Part shown: piece after piece, positions 9,241 to 19,911 of the stretch
Layout of the letters: each line of letters starts with the position of its first letter
Position numbering within the stretch: the first letter of the stretch is position 1
Assembly (NCBI RefSeq): GCF_000278215.1
Contig: NZ_JH725064.1
Span: 630,679-675,392 of the forward strand
Length of the DNA stretch: 44,714 nucleotides
Direction: 5' to 3'
Origin: Bartonella rattimassiliensis 15908
GTDB taxonomy: Bacteria > Pseudomonadota > Alphaproteobacteria > Rhizobiales > Rhizobiaceae
Notes under the pieces: generated by a model
The model's input: only the letters and a program-made list of their open reading frames with translations
Database searches by the model: none
What the model was told of the DNA's origin: nothing
Translations under genes and position numbers: made by a program

Positions 9241-10270
9241 TGCGCCTCATTTTTGGTGGAAAAATAAAAGCTTTTTGCGTTTTTTATTAACTCCAATTTC
9301 ATGGGGTTATGGTTATTTCTCATGCCGTTTTATGGCAAGAAAGCCTCCTGTGATTGATCTTCCAGTGTTGTGTATTGGAAATTTTACATGTGGTGGTGCG
9401 GGTAAAACGCCGGTTGTTATTGCTTTTGCTAAAGTAGCTAGAGAGCTTGGTTTTGTACCCGGTGTTGTATCACGTGGTTATGGTGGAGCAGTTAAAGGAG
9501 TGCATCTTGTAAATGAGAAATATGACAATGCACGTGATGTTGGAGATGAGGCACTTCTACTTGCGCGTTATGCTGTTGTAGCTGTATCGGCTAATCGTTA
9601 TGCAGCGGCACAACGGCTTAAGCAAGAGGGATGTAATTTTATTTTAATGGATGACGGATTTCAAAGCCGCCGTCTTTATATGGATTATACGTTACTCGTT
9701 GTTGATGCGATGCGTGGTTTTGGTAATGGAGCTGTCTTTCCAGCAGGACCTTTACGCGTACCGTTAAAAACACAGTTTTCTTTTATGGATAGTGTTTTAT
9801 TGGTTGGTCACCCAGATGCGCGTGATAATGTTGCTTTTCTTGTTACCCGTACGGGAAAGCCTTTATATCGGGCTCATCTTAAAGCAAGTGCCTCTGATGA
9901 GGTAGCAGGAAAATCATTTTTGGCATTTGCTGGCATTGGTAATCCGGATAAATTTTTTAAATCTATTAAAGAATTATCAGGTCATGTGGTGCAAACTTAC
10001 GTGTATCCAGACCATTATTTTTTCACCGCTAAAAATTTAACAAGCCTTATAGAAAAGGCTAAAATGCACAATTTATGTTTAGCAACAACTGCTAAAGATT
10101 ATATCCGTATACAGACAATCCATACGCAAAAAGATTTGAAAAATCTTATTATTTTTGATGTAAAGGTCAATTTTGCTCAAAAGGATTTCTGTCGTACACT
10201 CCTTAAGGAGGTCATGACCCGCTTTAGAAAACGTCCCCTTGAATTTTCTTGTCTGAAAGATAAAGGTTAA
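9230..10270 (+). CDS. lpxK: Tetraacyldisaccharide 4'-kinase
   Basis: The 346-residue inner-membrane kinase phosphorylates the 4' position of the lipid A disaccharide. A hydrophobic N-terminal segment precedes the P-loop [12 protein letters not shown] at residues 50-61, and DDGFQ at 141-145 is the conserved LpxK motif. The start ATG at 9230 overlaps the end of waaA and has AGGG at about 9221. A longer reading from 9191 would add 13 residues inside waaA without support. It converges with the DUF2093 gene, leaving only 19 bases between them. Confidence 0.95.
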   Translation: MHINAPHFWWKNKSFLRFLLTPISWGYGYFSCRFMARKPPVIDLPVLCIGNFTCGGAGKTPVVIAFAKVARELGFVPGVVSRGYGGAVKGVHLVNEKYDNARDVGDEALLLARYAVVAVSANRYAAAQRLKQEGCNFILMDDGFQSRRLYMDYTLLVVDAMRGFGNGAVFPAGPLRVPLKTQFSFMDSVLLVGHPDARDNVAFLVTRTGKPLYRAHLKASASDEVAGKSFLAFAGIGNPDKFFKSIKELSGHVVQTYVYPDHYFFTAKNLTSLIEKAKMHNLCLATTAKDYIRIQTIHTQKDLKNLIIFDVKVNFAQKDFCRTLLKEVMTRFRKRPLEFSCLKDKG

Positions 10271-10289
10271 ATTAATAGCTTTCGAAGAT

Positions 10290-10526
10290 TTATTTTTCTT
10301 TTGTTTTTAACAATTGTTTGAGATGCGGATTGCATTCAAGTTCCCGATGATAGGAGGTTTCACAATTAGCATATGCTTCTTGGCGGTGATAATTCCAATA
10401 TTTTAAATCATCTATAGGGATTTTTTGCCCGCTAACAGCACAAATTGTATAAGTTCCATATTCTATAATGTCATATCCATTATTAGAATAGTGAATTTTT
10501 GCTTCACGTTCACCATTGGAAAACAT
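10290..10526 (-). CDS. DUF2093 family protein
   Basis: A 78-residue hydrophilic protein with the DUF2093 core GTYTICAVSGQKIPIDDLKY and WNYHRQEAY. The function is unknown. The conserved position next to lpxK and mutL in Rhizobiales supports the call. It lies about 100 bases downstream of mutL on the same strand and could be read through from it. Confidence 0.85.
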   Translation of the reverse strand: MFSNGEREAKIHYSNNGYDIIEYGTYTICAVSGQKIPIDDLKYWNYHRQEAYANCETSYHRELECNPHLKQLLKTKEK

Positions 10527-10633
10527 AATAATTCCTTTTTCCTTGATACAAGAGATTCAAGAGGAGTGCCATAAGATATATTATAAAGTCGAGAGTAAAT
10601 TTAAAAATATTTTTTGTCAAAATGATTAAGCGT

Positions 10634-12472
10634 TTATTTTCTGCCAAAAAGCCGTTCTATATCTGCTAATTTTAGTTCAATATAAGTAGGACGACCATGA
10701 TTACATGTACTTGTATTGGGTGTTGCTTCCATTTGTCGTAATAGTGTGTTCATTTCTTCAGGGCGTAAAAGGCGCCCTGATCGTATTGAGCCGTGACAGG
10801 CCATTGTGGCTGCAACATAATCAAGCATTGCTTTTAAATTATTTGTTGTATCATATTCAGCAGCTTCATCTGCGAGATCTTTAATAAGGGCTTGTATGTT
10901 GATTTCTCCTAGCATGGAAGGCGTTTCACGCACGACGATTGCTCCGGGGCCAAATGGTTCTATTCCTAATCCAAATTTTTGCAAAGCATCTTTGTGCGTT
11001 AAAAGGCACGTTGCATCCTCTTCAGAGAGTTCTACAATTTCAGGAATAAGTAATAATTGTGAGGGAAGCGGTTTGGAATAAAGTGCATTTTTGAGTGCTT
11101 CATAAACCAGTCGTTCGTGAGCTGCATGCTGATCGACAATGACCAAGCTATCTTGAGTTTGGGCAATAATATAGTTTTTATGAATTTGTGCTCTGGCCGC
11201 TCCTAATGGATAAGATAACTCTTCTGATGAAGGTATAGGGCTTGGAATGTATGCATCACCACTTGGTATATTTAAGCCCTCCATGATAGGAGTGGTATCT
11301 TCTTTAAAACCAAAAGAGCTTTTAATATCCAATGGTTTGTGAACCATTGAAGTAGCAGCAAAATGATGAGGCTGTGGGCTATAAGAGGAGGAATGGTGGG
11401 TATTCTTAAAATTGCTCAAAGGCTTGTGTGTTTGAAATGCAGCTAGCGTTGCTTCAGAACTGGTTGAAGTAGGACAAATACCAGATTGTTGTAATGCTTC
11501 ACGAATAGCTCCAACGATTAAACCACGAATTAATCCTGGATCGCGGAACCGTACATCAGCTTTGGCTGGATGTACATTAACATCAACCTCAGCGGGTGGG
11601 AGATCAAGAAAAAGAATAGCGACAGGATAACGATCTCGTGCCATGACGTCAGCATAAGCGCCTCGGAGCGCACTCCATAGAAATTTATCACGTACGGGCC
11701 GCCCATTAACATAAGCAAATTGATGAAGGCTGTTATTTCTGTTGAAAGATGGCAAACAAGCAAAACCCGTTAAGCGCACTGCTTCGCGTTCAGCATTCAG
11801 AGTGATGCTATTAGGGGCGAAGTCTTTTCCCATAATTTGTGTAATGCGTTGTAATTGCCCTTGAGTATTATTTTCTGTAGCAGACAGTTCCATAGATGTT
11901 CTGTCTAGTCCTGAGAGAGAAAAGCGGATATGTGGAAATGCAATAGCAATTCGTTTAATCATATCGCTAATAGCATTTGTTTCAGCCCGATCAGTTTTCA
12001 TAAATTTTAATCGTGCTGGCGTGACAAAGAAAAGATCACGAACTTCAACAATTGTTCCAGGATTTGCAGCAGCTGGTTTGGGCCCTATAATTTTTCCTGC
12101 AGTTACAGAAATTTCAGCAGCACTTTCAGCATCTTTTGTTCGTGAAATGAGTTTAAGTTTAGCAACAGAACCAATAGAGGGAAGGGCTTCTCCTCTAAAC
12201 CCAAGGAAGCAGATATTGTGTATGTCATCGGTGATCTTTGAGGTACAATGCCGAGAAACTGCTAAGGTTAATTGATCTGCAGGAATTCCACAGCCATTAT
12301 CGCTGACTTTGATAAAATTTTTCCCACCATTTGCTGTAATAATCTCAATGCGTGTTGCACCTGAATCAATAGCGTTTTCAACAAGTTCTTTGACAACATT
12401 TGCTGGTCGCTCAATAACTTCACCAGCGGCAATTTGATTAATAATATTTTCGCTAAGATGGCGTATAATCAT
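10634..12472 (-). CDS. mutL: DNA mismatch repair protein MutL
   Basis: This 612-residue protein is of normal MutL length. The N-terminal GHKL ATPase is complete: ENAIDSG at 32-38, DNGCGI at 58-63 and GFRGEAL at 91-97. A proline/serine-rich linker (about residues 350-420) leads to the C-terminal dimerisation domain. That domain contains [12 protein letters not shown], which fits the DQHA-x2-E-x4-E metal-binding motif of nicking MutL proteins, expected in bacteria lacking MutH. It is divergent from the dcd gene, with a 275-base intergenic region that should hold both promoters. No clear consensus promoter was seen there. Confidence 0.95.
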   Translation of the reverse strand: MIIRHLSENIINQIAAGEVIERPANVVKELVENAIDSGATRIEIITANGGKNFIKVSDNGCGIPADQLTLAVSRHCTSKITDDIHNICFLGFRGEALPSIGSVAKLKLISRTKDAESAAEISVTAGKIIGPKPAAANPGTIVEVRDLFFVTPARLKFMKTDRAETNAISDMIKRIAIAFPHIRFSLSGLDRTSMELSATENNTQGQLQRITQIMGKDFAPNSITLNAEREAVRLTGFACLPSFNRNNSLHQFAYVNGRPVRDKFLWSALRGAYADVMARDRYPVAILFLDLPPAEVDVNVHPAKADVRFRDPGLIRGLIVGAIREALQQSGICPTSTSSEATLAAFQTHKPLSNFKNTHHSSSYSPQPHHFAATSMVHKPLDIKSSFGFKEDTTPIMEGLNIPSGDAYIPSPIPSSEELSYPLGAARAQIHKNYIIAQTQDSLVIVDQHAAHERLVYEALKNALYSKPLPSQLLLIPEIVELSEEDATCLLTHKDALQKFGLGIEPFGPGAIVVRETPSMLGEINIQALIKDLADEAAEYDTTNNLKAMLDYVAATMACHGSIRSGRLLRPEEMNTLLRQMEATPNTSTCNHGRPTYIELKLADIERLFGRK

Positions 12473-12747
12473 AATAAATTCTAACAGGAATCTTAAAGGT
12501 TCTATAAAAATTATAATAACATCATTTGCGCGACATTCAAGAATAAGAGGGTATGGGAGGTATTATTTTTACAACACTTCCTATTTATTTTTTAAAGAGA
12601 AAAACAGTATTTTTCATTATTTGAAGTATTTTATTTTAACAAATTGGGTGGAAAAAATAAAAAATAGTTTTTATCATCTTAAAAAGCTTGCACCAATTTA
12701 TCATGTAGGTCAAAAAAGAAACAATGTAAAAAGGGAAGGCGGTATAT

Positions 12748-13836
12748 ATGGTGCGTATAAGCGGTATTTTAGCAGATAGTGATATACAAGCTTTGATTAA
12801 TAATAACTTTCTCAAGTCCCTGTATCCATTTGATAGATCTCAAATACAACCAGCAAGTCTTGATCTTCGTTTAGGGGAGAAAGCTTATCGTATACGTGCT
12901 TCTTTCATGCCGGGTACTGATACAAAAGTTTTGGATAAGCTTGAACAGTTAAAGTTGCATGAGTTTGATTTACGAGACGGGGCCGTTTTGGAAACAGGGT
13001 GTGTTTATATTGTTCCTCTTTTGGAAACTTTGGCTTTACCGGAATTTTTATCTGCTATTGCCAATCCTAAAAGCTCGACGGGGCGCTTAGATATTTTTAC
13101 CCGTGTTATTACAAATAATGCTCAGGAGTTTGATAAAATTTGTTCTGGTTATCATGGTCCACTTTATTTGGAAGTTAGTCCACGAACATTTCCAATTTTG
13201 GTACGTACTGGCTCGAATTTATCACAGCTTCGGTTTAGAAAAGGGCACAGCTATTTAGATGAAATTGAGCTGCATGCTCTGCAAAGGCAAGAAAGGCTGA
13301 TATCGGATGATCTTCCTAATATTAGTGCTAATGGTATTGGACTTTCCATTAATTTAAAGGGAGACAAAACCGGGCTTATAGGTTATCGCGGTAAACATCA
13401 TACAAGTGTTATTGATATCGATAAACGCGCCATTGCTCACATTTTAGATTTTTGGGATCCTCTTTTTGATCGAGGTCAAAGAGAACTTGTTCTTGATCCT
13501 GATGAGTTTTATATTTTAGCTTCACGAGAGTCTGTTCATGTGCCTCCACTTTATGCTGCAGAAATGACTCCTTTTGATCCCTTAGTTGGTGAGTTTAGGG
13601 TGCATTATGCAGGTTTTTTTGATCCAGGATTTGGCCATAAGGAGGCGGGTGGTAAAGGAGCGAGAGCAGTTTTAGAAGTACGTAGCCATGAAGTTCCTTT
13701 TATCTTAGAGCATGGTCAAATTATTGGCCGTTTGGTCTATGAGCATATGCTTAATCGACCATCCGTTCTTTATGGTCATGATGTTGGATCACATTATCAA
13801 GCCCAGGGTTTAAAGTTATCCAAGCATTTTAAATAA
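12748..13836 (+). CDS. dcd: 2'-deoxycytidine 5'-triphosphate deaminase, long form
   Basis: The 362-residue protein is about twice the length of enterobacterial Dcd, as usual in Rhizobiales. Two dUTPase-like halves are apparent. The first contains QPASLDLRLG (about residues 35-44) and NPKSSTGRLDIFTRV (about 108-122). The second contains GFFDPGFGHKEAGGKGARAVLEVRS (given here as GFFDPGFG then GGKGARAVLEVRS, about 289-312). It deaminates dCTP to dUTP, feeding dTTP synthesis. The ATG is preceded by GGGAAGGCGG at close spacing. It is divergent from mutL. Confidence 0.9.
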   Translation: MVRISGILADSDIQALINNNFLKSLYPFDRSQIQPASLDLRLGEKAYRIRASFMPGTDTKVLDKLEQLKLHEFDLRDGAVLETGCVYIVPLLETLALPEFLSAIANPKSSTGRLDIFTRVITNNAQEFDKICSGYHGPLYLEVSPRTFPILVRTGSNLSQLRFRKGHSYLDEIELHALQRQERLISDDLPNISANGIGLSINLKGDKTGLIGYRGKHHTSVIDIDKRAIAHILDFWDPLFDRGQRELVLDPDEFYILASRESVHVPPLYAAEMTPFDPLVGEFRVHYAGFFDPGFGHKEAGGKGARAVLEVRSHEVPFILEHGQIIGRLVYEHMLNRPSVLYGHDVGSHYQAQGLKLSKHFK

Positions 13837-14989
13837 GTGGGTAAACCACGAATTTTGATAATGCGTATGCAAGAAATATAGGGTGAGTAAAAGAAGAGTT
13901 TTGCCCTTCACAAAATCAGCGCCATATGCTCTATTTTCAGTTTCTAAGACTATGACTTTGTATCTGTAAAGATATAAGAGACGTTTTAATTTTTTTCAAG
14001 AATTTCTATCCACACGAAGTTTTCGTTTATGATATATAAAAAGAATAGTTTCGATTATTTCATCATGGAAAGATCTAAAATGAAAGAATTTTTACTATAT
14101 TTAATATATCATATATATGTATTATTACAATAAGTTAATAACTTATCAAAACTCAATATAACAGCAGATTATTTACTTTGAAAAGAAAATATGCGAGACT
14201 GAATACAGCTATTTTTTTAGAGCTTAAATGATTGGTAGATTTTATTTTGTATAAAAACTATCATTAAGAGCAAATAGATAAGTTTTTTACGGCAGTTCAG
14301 AAACAAATTTTTTAATGAACAATGTTCTAACTTTAGTAACTTATTTATAATTTCCAAATATAATATTGCTAGAAAATTGTTTCAATAAAGACTCATATCT
14401 TTTATGAGTATGAACATTAAAAGTTCTTTTTATGCTTTATGAATTAGGCAATGTCTGTTTTTATAAACTTTTATAAACAACTAACAGGTTTCAGTTTTGA
14501 ATATTGATATGAGAAGATTTCTGGACGTATGCGATGGTGTTAATTTCAATATTAATAAAGGCTTTTTTCGGTTTTTGGGGAAGCTTATGGTTTATACTTA
14601 ATGATTATAGGTTTTCTATCTTTATCAATCAGAATGTAAGGACTCTTTGAAGGAGGGAATTACTTTCAATTATAATAAGCTAATTGGCGGAACAATAGTC
14701 CTTGAAGAGATATTCGTTTAAAGGGAGTATTAATATTTCAATTGCGCATGAACAATGTATGAGTGGATACGTTATTGATGTTGCCCCATATTATGAGATT
14801 TTATCTTTGGAAAAGAGAAATAAAAACGTTGTTTTTATCAATTAGTTTTTTTAGAAAGTTTCAGTATCTGTTACTTCTCTCTATTCAATGGAGCGTTTTG
14901 GGATAATATTTAAATAGGAAAGCACACGGATTTGCTCTTATGCATTTTAGAGTGTCTTCCATTTTTATTCAAGAACAATGGTGCCATAA
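13837..14989. other. Intergenic desert between dcd and lldD
   Basis: This is 1.15 kb of AT-rich sequence with stops in all frames and no RNA gene or repeat that I recognise. Short coding-like pieces near 14520-14600 and 14650-14730 may be remains of decayed genes, but no family could be assigned. Confidence 0.5.
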
Positions 14990-16141
14990 ATGATTATTTC
15001 TTCAACATTTGATTATCGTAAGGCAGCAAAGCGTCGTCTTCCTCCTTTTCTTTTTCACTATATTGATGGTGGGGCTTATGCTGAAGAAACGATGCGACGT
15101 AATTATACAGATCTTCAAGCGCTTTCACTGCGTCAAAGGATTCTAAGGCAAGTTGGTGAAGTTGATCTTTCAATTAAGCTTTTTGGTCAGACGCTTGATT
15201 TACCGATTGTGCTCGCACCTGTTGGGCTAACGGGTATGTATGCACGTCGTGGTGAGGTGAAAGCAGCAAGTGCCGCAGCAGAAAAAGGGATCCCTTTTAC
15301 ACTATCTTCTGTTTCAGTTTGTCCCATTTCAGAAGTGCAGGAAGTGGTTGGAGGTGCATTTTGGTTTCAACTTTATGTTCTCAAAGATCGCGGTTTTATG
15401 CGTGATGTACTGGAGCGGGCTTGGTTAGCTGGTGTACGCACGTTGGTTTTTACTGTTGATATGCCAGTTCCTGGTGCACGTTATCGTGATGCGCATTCAG
15501 GGATGTCTGGTCCTTATGCTGGATTACGTCGTTTTTTACAAGCTTTTACGCATCCCCATTGGGCTTGGAATGTTGGTGTTATGGGGCACCCCCATGATCT
15601 TGGAAATGTTTCCACTTATCTCAAAAAGAAGATTGCATTGGATGATTATGTTGGTTGGCTTGGTGCAAATTTTGATCCATCAATTGGTTGGCAGGATCTA
15701 CAATGGATTCGCGATTTTTGGAAGGGAAAAATGATTCTGAAAGGTATTCTTGACCCAGAAGATGCGCGAGAAGCAGTACAATTTGGTGCTGATGGTATTG
15801 TTGTTTCCAATCATGGTGGACGTCAGCTTGATGGTGTATTATCAACAGCACGAGCATTACCCGCCATTGCAGATGCTGTAAAGGGTCATTTAACTATCTT
15901 AGCGGATTCTGGTATTCGTTCTGGTCTTGATGTTGTACGCATGATAGCGCAAGGTGCGGATGCTGTTATGATTGGTCGTGCTTTTGTTTATGCGCTTGCA
16001 GCAGCGGGTAAGAAAGGTGTCACACATCTCCTTGATCTTTTTACCAGTGAAATGCGGGTAGCTATGATACTGACTGGTGCTCAAACAGTCAAAGATATTA
16101 CACGAAAGAATTTAGTGAATACAGATATTTTTTATAAATGA
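14990..16141 (+). CDS. lldD: FMN-dependent L-lactate dehydrogenase
   Basis: The 383-residue protein belongs to the FMN-dependent alpha-hydroxy-acid dehydrogenase family. It begins with the typical [23 protein letters not shown], here split as [10 protein letters not shown] and [13 protein letters not shown]. It has the [15 protein letters not shown] flavin-pocket segment and the active-site block [12 protein letters not shown] with catalytic His and Arg (about residues 270-281). LADSGIRSG and [10 protein letters not shown] follow, for FMN phosphate binding. It oxidises L-lactate to pyruvate and passes electrons to the respiratory chain. It stands alone between two deserts. Confidence 0.93.
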   Translation: MIISSTFDYRKAAKRRLPPFLFHYIDGGAYAEETMRRNYTDLQALSLRQRILRQVGEVDLSIKLFGQTLDLPIVLAPVGLTGMYARRGEVKAASAAAEKGIPFTLSSVSVCPISEVQEVVGGAFWFQLYVLKDRGFMRDVLERAWLAGVRTLVFTVDMPVPGARYRDAHSGMSGPYAGLRRFLQAFTHPHWAWNVGVMGHPHDLGNVSTYLKKKIALDDYVGWLGANFDPSIGWQDLQWIRDFWKGKMILKGILDPEDAREAVQFGADGIVVSNHGGRQLDGVLSTARALPAIADAVKGHLTILADSGIRSGLDVVRMIAQGADAVMIGRAFVYALAAAGKKGVTHLLDLFTSEMRVAMILTGAQTVKDITRKNLVNTDIFYK

Positions 16142-16393
16142 AAACAATATTATATTGTTTTTAGAAATAAAGTCTTTTTATAGAGGAACGTATTCATCAA
16201 GAAACGCAATTGGATATTTTGCAAATATATTTACAGCTAACGTTAAATATAAAAGGTCAAACATTTCCTCTATAAAATGATTTAAAATACTCAATAACTA
16301 TAATAATAGTAAATAAATAATTTAATAATCAATGCAAAAAAAAACACAAATGACACTATATGCATCTTTTATTCACTTTATTAAAAGCTTATT

Positions 16394-16480
16394 CTAAGGA
16401 TAAAAAGGAACGAGCGCAGCTATTAAAGGCAAAATAACTGTTGATGTAGAAAAAATAAATATCAATAATGCTGTTAACAT
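16394..16480 (-). CDS. 28-residue hydrophobic peptide, candidate small membrane protein
   Basis: A short frame starts MLTALLIFIF and ends LVPFYP. It is almost wholly hydrophobic, forming one membrane segment with a central threonine/serine patch. The ribosome-binding site is excellent: AGGAG (complement at 16488-16492) lies 7 bases before the ATG. That is better than for most genes around it. Peptides like this include small respiratory-complex subunits and type I toxins. Nothing here decides between them. It lies 250 bases downstream of lldD on the opposite strand. Confidence 0.5.
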   Translation of the reverse strand: MLTALLIFIFSTSTVILPLIAALVPFYP

Positions 16481-16861
16481 TTTCTATCTCCTATTTATAA
16501 AACACTTAAAATATCATAATCATTTTACATCTTAATATAAGATTATAAATATCATTTAGTTTAAATATAATATAAAATTAAACACATTACAATTGTATAA
16601 AATAAATTATTAAAAATCAATATGTATTATTTTAATATATAGTTATTATAAAATTTTATCATAATAAATATTATTTTTATACTCTCTATAGAATTTATGT
16701 TCAGTTTATTGAATAATATACTTTAATATAGATGATGTTGTTTTTTTATGTAAGACATTTTTAAGCAATAAAAGAAGTGCACTGTACTGCCTTCTTACTG
16801 AAAGAAAGATTGCGCGTTAAATGTGCTTATTTGCCTTATTTTCTTACATCTTTAGTAATTT

Positions 16862-17017
16862 ATGATGTTTTTGAATGGAGAGCATATTAGGAAGCAGTTT
16901 AATATATTTTGTATATTATGGTTATTGCTAACATTATTTTCGTTATATTTTATCGACAGATTTCATAAATTGTCAAAATCTCTTATTATTATAGATAGGG
17001 TTATTGGGTCTTTTTAA
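16862..17017 (+). CDS. 51-residue ORF with one membrane segment
   Basis: Starts with two ATG codons and encodes a charged N-terminus (about residues 5-11), a hydrophobic segment (about 13-31) and a basic tail. There is no visible ribosome-binding site and no recognised family. It may be a chance frame in AT-rich DNA. Confidence 0.25.
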   Translation: MMFLNGEHIRKQFNIFCILWLLLTLFSLYFIDRFHKLSKSLIIIDRVIGSF

Positions 17018-17150
17018 TGATATAAATTGGCATGTAATATTTTATTCCATTAAACAATTTAGCAATGGCCCCTCCGGCTCTTCATTAATACTATTCTTTA
17101 CACAGACAATTGATCTATAATATTTGCATAACTTTAGCACAGATATATCA

Positions 17151-17262
17151 TCTCAAGGTCTCAAGGTCTCAAGGTCTCAAGGTCTCAAGGTCTCAAGGTC
17201 TCAAGGTCTCAAGGTCTCAAGGTCTCAAGGTTTCAAGGTCTCAAGGTTTCAAGGTCTCAAGG
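17151..17262 (+). repeat. Tandem array of 14 copies of an 8-bp unit
   Basis: Fourteen head-to-tail units of TCTCAAGG fill exactly 112 bases; units 11 and 13 read TTTCAAGG. Because 8 is not a multiple of 3, all three frames are used in turn, giving a 24-base protein period (LKVSRSQG). Adding or losing one unit would shift the frame of anything translated across it. It lies immediately in front of an integrase remnant. Confidence 0.97.
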
Positions 17263-17474
17263 CTGAATTATTGGTACAATTTTATAATTCTTCAGCAATC
17301 TTTAAAGAAGTGGTTCGAGTGGTTTTTGAAAGTAAAAAAGCTGGGTTAAAGAGTGAAGGGAAAAATGACCATTGGTTCTCTCCATTAGAATTACATATTA
17401 TTCTCTACATAGGCAATTCATCTGTAGAAAAGTTAACAGCCAACATTATTTACAATGTTTTTGCACCAGCTTAA
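17263..17474 (+). pseudogene. Fragment of a P4-type integrase
   Basis: The frame running out of the tandem repeat reads FKEVVRVVFESKKAGLKSEG, then NDHWFSPLELHI, then SSVEKLTANIIYNVFAP. This matches the core-binding domain of P4-type tyrosine recombinases and resembles the integrase remnant at 19912-20422 (FESHRAELKGNGKDGRWFSHL). N-terminal and catalytic domains are missing, and a stop follows at 17472. It is a second, independent integrase relic in the same island. Confidence 0.6.
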
Positions 17475-17961
17475 CATGAAAAAGTAGATGTAGTATGAAA
17501 TTATTTACTTTAACTTCAATATCATTACGATTAGAAAGCTCAAATAATCTCATTACACAAATCGCATAAAGCCGATATTGTTATTTCTTATACAGTTCTA
17601 TGAATTTATTCCCTTAAGCATACCAAACTTATAGGTATTATTTCTTTTGAAGACAGGGCCTTTTTTGTAATTATCAAATCTTTTAATGGGGATAGCAATG
17701 CAATCACTAAAATCTTTTTTCATTTTGTTCTTATAGAATAACAAAAGTGCTAGAATAATCGGTATATTCAACCATGTTACGCAAATATGATCACTTAAAT
17801 CCTTCGATTATAAATTAAGCATTTTTATTACTTTAATAAAACCTAATGAACGATTAAAATGCTTTAATCCCTTAAGTAAGTCATACTACTTTTAATCTGA
17901 GTGTACGCACTTCTTTCAAATTTTTTTTATTAATTAATATTGCAGAGAAACCACACCTTTA
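17475..17961. other. Non-coding stretch between integrase relic and phage lysis remnants
   Basis: No intact frame, RNA gene or repeat seen. A plus-strand stretch around 17640-17750 has protein-like composition, interrupted by stops, and is probably a decayed gene of unknown identity. Confidence 0.45.
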
Positions 17962-18090
17962 TCATTTTAACTTTGGTTTATATTTCCAACTACATAGACG
18001 CTCACCTTGTTCATTATGTTTCAAAATATCCCTCGCTAAATTCGGACTAATACATTGATATCTTGCCGATTCAAATAAATTGGCAGCCAT
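17962..18090 (-). CDS. Small phage-associated protein (42 residues)
   Basis: A minus-strand frame starts MAANLFESARYQCISPNLAR and ends with a lysine-rich WKYKPKLK tail. It lies just after the lysis-like genes and in the same direction. The open frame continues a few codons further upstream, so this could be the C-terminal end of a longer, damaged gene. The ribosome-binding site is weak. No family is recognised. Confidence 0.4.
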   Translation of the reverse strand: MAANLFESARYQCISPNLARDILKHNEQGERLCSWKYKPKLK

Positions 18091-18108
18091 CCAATACAAG
18101 AAGTTCAT

Positions 18109-18327
18109 TCATTCATTGCGCAACCAGTTAGAAAGTTTAGTGCGCACATTAGCATCACTTTTCTTGTTAACCTCATTTTCTACTTCAAGCCGTGTTGTCG
18201 CCATCTTGAAAGTTCCATTTGTTTGCTTTTGATTTTCAACTTTTTTCTCAAGGAAAAAGGCTTTCACTAAAGCCACAAAAAAGCTGCGATAATTGCTGAT
18301 GTTGTTGTCAGGTATTTCTTTATCCAT
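18109..18327 (-). CDS. Phage lysis-cassette protein, possibly spanin-like
   Basis: From the ATG at 18327 the protein is about 72 residues. It has a short moderately hydrophobic segment (SFFVALVKAFFLEKK) and a helical charged C-terminus ending DANVRTKLSNWLRNE. A membrane segment followed by an amphipathic helix ending in an arginine/tryptophan-rich sequence is reminiscent of inner-membrane spanins. The N-terminal segment looks weak for a membrane anchor and may reflect an upstream frameshift. It directly follows the lysozyme gene, separated by about 4 bases. Confidence 0.4.
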   Translation of the reverse strand: MDKEIPDNNISNYRSFFVALVKAFFLEKKVENQKQTNGTFKMATTRLEVENEVNKKSDANVRTKLSNWLRNE

Positions 18328-18331
18328 AAGA

Positions 18332-18994
18332 TCATAGCCGGTATTCCTGAAAGCGCTTAGCAATATATACCATAGCTGTACAAGCGGCTAAAACCATAAT
18401 GCCTGCTAAAACCCATTGAACGGGACCATTTCCTGCAAAAAGTCCTCCAAGCCCTGAAAAAGAACCTATGATTGGTGCAAGAGCTTCTACTTTACAAATA
18501 CCTGTTACACCTTTTGATTCCACTGCATGATAATTAGGAGCAACGTGAGCTCCTTTTACCCATAACCCTGCTTCAGCTACTCGACGATTGACAAGACCTT
18601 GGATACGCTTTCCTCCTACTCTTGTCCACTTTTGTAATTCGGCTGGCACTACTTCATATTCACCTTTATTGAGCTTTTTTAAAAGTGTAGAATTGCAAAA
18701 GGCCATTACCCCTATATTATAGCAAAACGATACTAATGCTGCGAATTGCTCATCGTTTAAAGGCAAAGTAACAGCTTTTGCAACAACGGATTCACACTCT
18801 CTTAAGTCCTGACAAAGGATTTTTTCAGCTTCTTTTTCTGTAATTTGCATGTCTTTCTGGATACTTGGAGCGCCAGCAGCGCTTGTATGTCCATAACCAA
18901 TAGTCCATACACCACCGGAATCTTCATAGGCTTTTAAACGTAAACCTTCCAATTGTTTAATCAGTGCAAGGCCTTCTTTTGATATTTTGCGCAT
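18332..18994 (-). CDS. Phage lysozyme (endolysin), GH24 family, with C-terminal membrane segment
   Basis: This 220-residue protein carries the T4-lysozyme-type catalytic triad Glu16, Asp25 and Thr31 within EGLRLKAYEDSGGVWTIGYG. The conserved SFCYNIG and QGLVNRRVAEAGLW segments follow. The domain ends at about residue 150. The rest contains glycine-rich sequence and a strong transmembrane helix at about 193-212, an unusual addition for a soluble endolysin but familiar in alphaproteobacterial phages. It cleaves peptidoglycan to release phage. The start has AGGA about 8 bases upstream. It seems intact although the phage around it is gone. Confidence 0.9.
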   Translation of the reverse strand: MRKISKEGLALIKQLEGLRLKAYEDSGGVWTIGYGHTSAAGAPSIQKDMQITEKEAEKILCQDLRECESVVAKAVTLPLNDEQFAALVSFCYNIGVMAFCNSTLLKKLNKGEYEVVPAELQKWTRVGGKRIQGLVNRRVAEAGLWVKGAHVAPNYHAVESKGVTGICKVEALAPIIGSFSGLGGLFAGNGPVQWVLAGIMVLAACTAMVYIAKRFQEYRL

Positions 18995-19911
18995 TATTCT
19001 TATCCTATAAAAAAAACCTACACAAAGCAGGATATGAATTTAAAACTTACATTTACTTATTTTAAAGAAAGAAATAGTGAAAGAATCTAATAGAGCTAAA
19101 ACCTCCATAATTTTCTATAAGATCATATATCATTTTTTATTTTGATAAATATTATCTACTTTGAAGTAATTAATATCATCCTTATGATAATAACTTTTAA
19201 TAAATCTAGTCTATAATCAGATAGAGTCCATAAATTACCACTATTTACCTAGAGTGATTTAAAGAAATTTTATGAAAAATTTTAATGTCTTGGGTAAAGA
19301 AAAGCTTATCTTCAATAAAAAATAATAAATATAATAATTCACAAAATAAAAAATATTAATTTCTAAGTAATTGTACAATTCATAATTTATTATAAACTTT
19401 TTTATAAAAACAAAAAAACGCGCTACAATTAAACATTATGCATATACCAATTATCTTAGAATCAATGTTCTTAACACGTAATGAATTATATATATTTAAT
19501 CAAAAAATCTATAGTAAATTTAATTATTATTTTTATTTTTCTCTAATTGCTTAATTTCATTAAAAAATAACTTCATAAAGATTTTAAATAAAGTGTGTTA
19601 TAAAAAAACATAATATATATTTTATCCATTTATTATTAGCATGTTACCAACTGAAACAATATATTATTAGAGCTATTCGATCTATAGACCAATGATATTT
19701 GATAGTTTTGTCAAAGAATATTGTACTGTAATATACTTACAATGAATTGATTTATAATGATATTTCATTGTTTCGTATGTTGAATGAGGGGCCTGAATAT
19801 CGTAGGATTCTCTCATTCCAAATCTGTTTATCTTGAATCAATCAAAACCATTCTTTTGCACGTCATAAGAGGGGTTAGAGTATGGGTAAAACTGTATAAG
19901 AAAGGACTAAA
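18995..19911. other. AT-rich non-coding stretch
   Basis: About 0.9 kb with very low GC and no recognisable gene, RNA or repeat. It separates the lysis remnant (minus strand) from the integrase/primase remnants (plus strand). Confidence 0.5.

Larger units (their letters stand above)
16142..17150. other. AT-rich left part of the decayed island
   Basis: Very AT-rich sequence containing only two short candidate frames, listed separately (16394-16480 minus and 16862-17017 plus). A TATAAT at 17116-17121 lies 30 bases before the 8-bp tandem repeat, but no good -35 partner is visible. Confidence 0.5.

Noticed and set aside
11530..11763. Hydrophobic minus-strand frame inside mutL
   Set aside because: Out-of-frame shadow of mutL on the same strand, without its own start signals.
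17151..17262. CRISPR array
   Set aside because: The units are 8 bp, directly adjacent with no spacers, and no cas genes are nearby; it is a simple tandem repeat.
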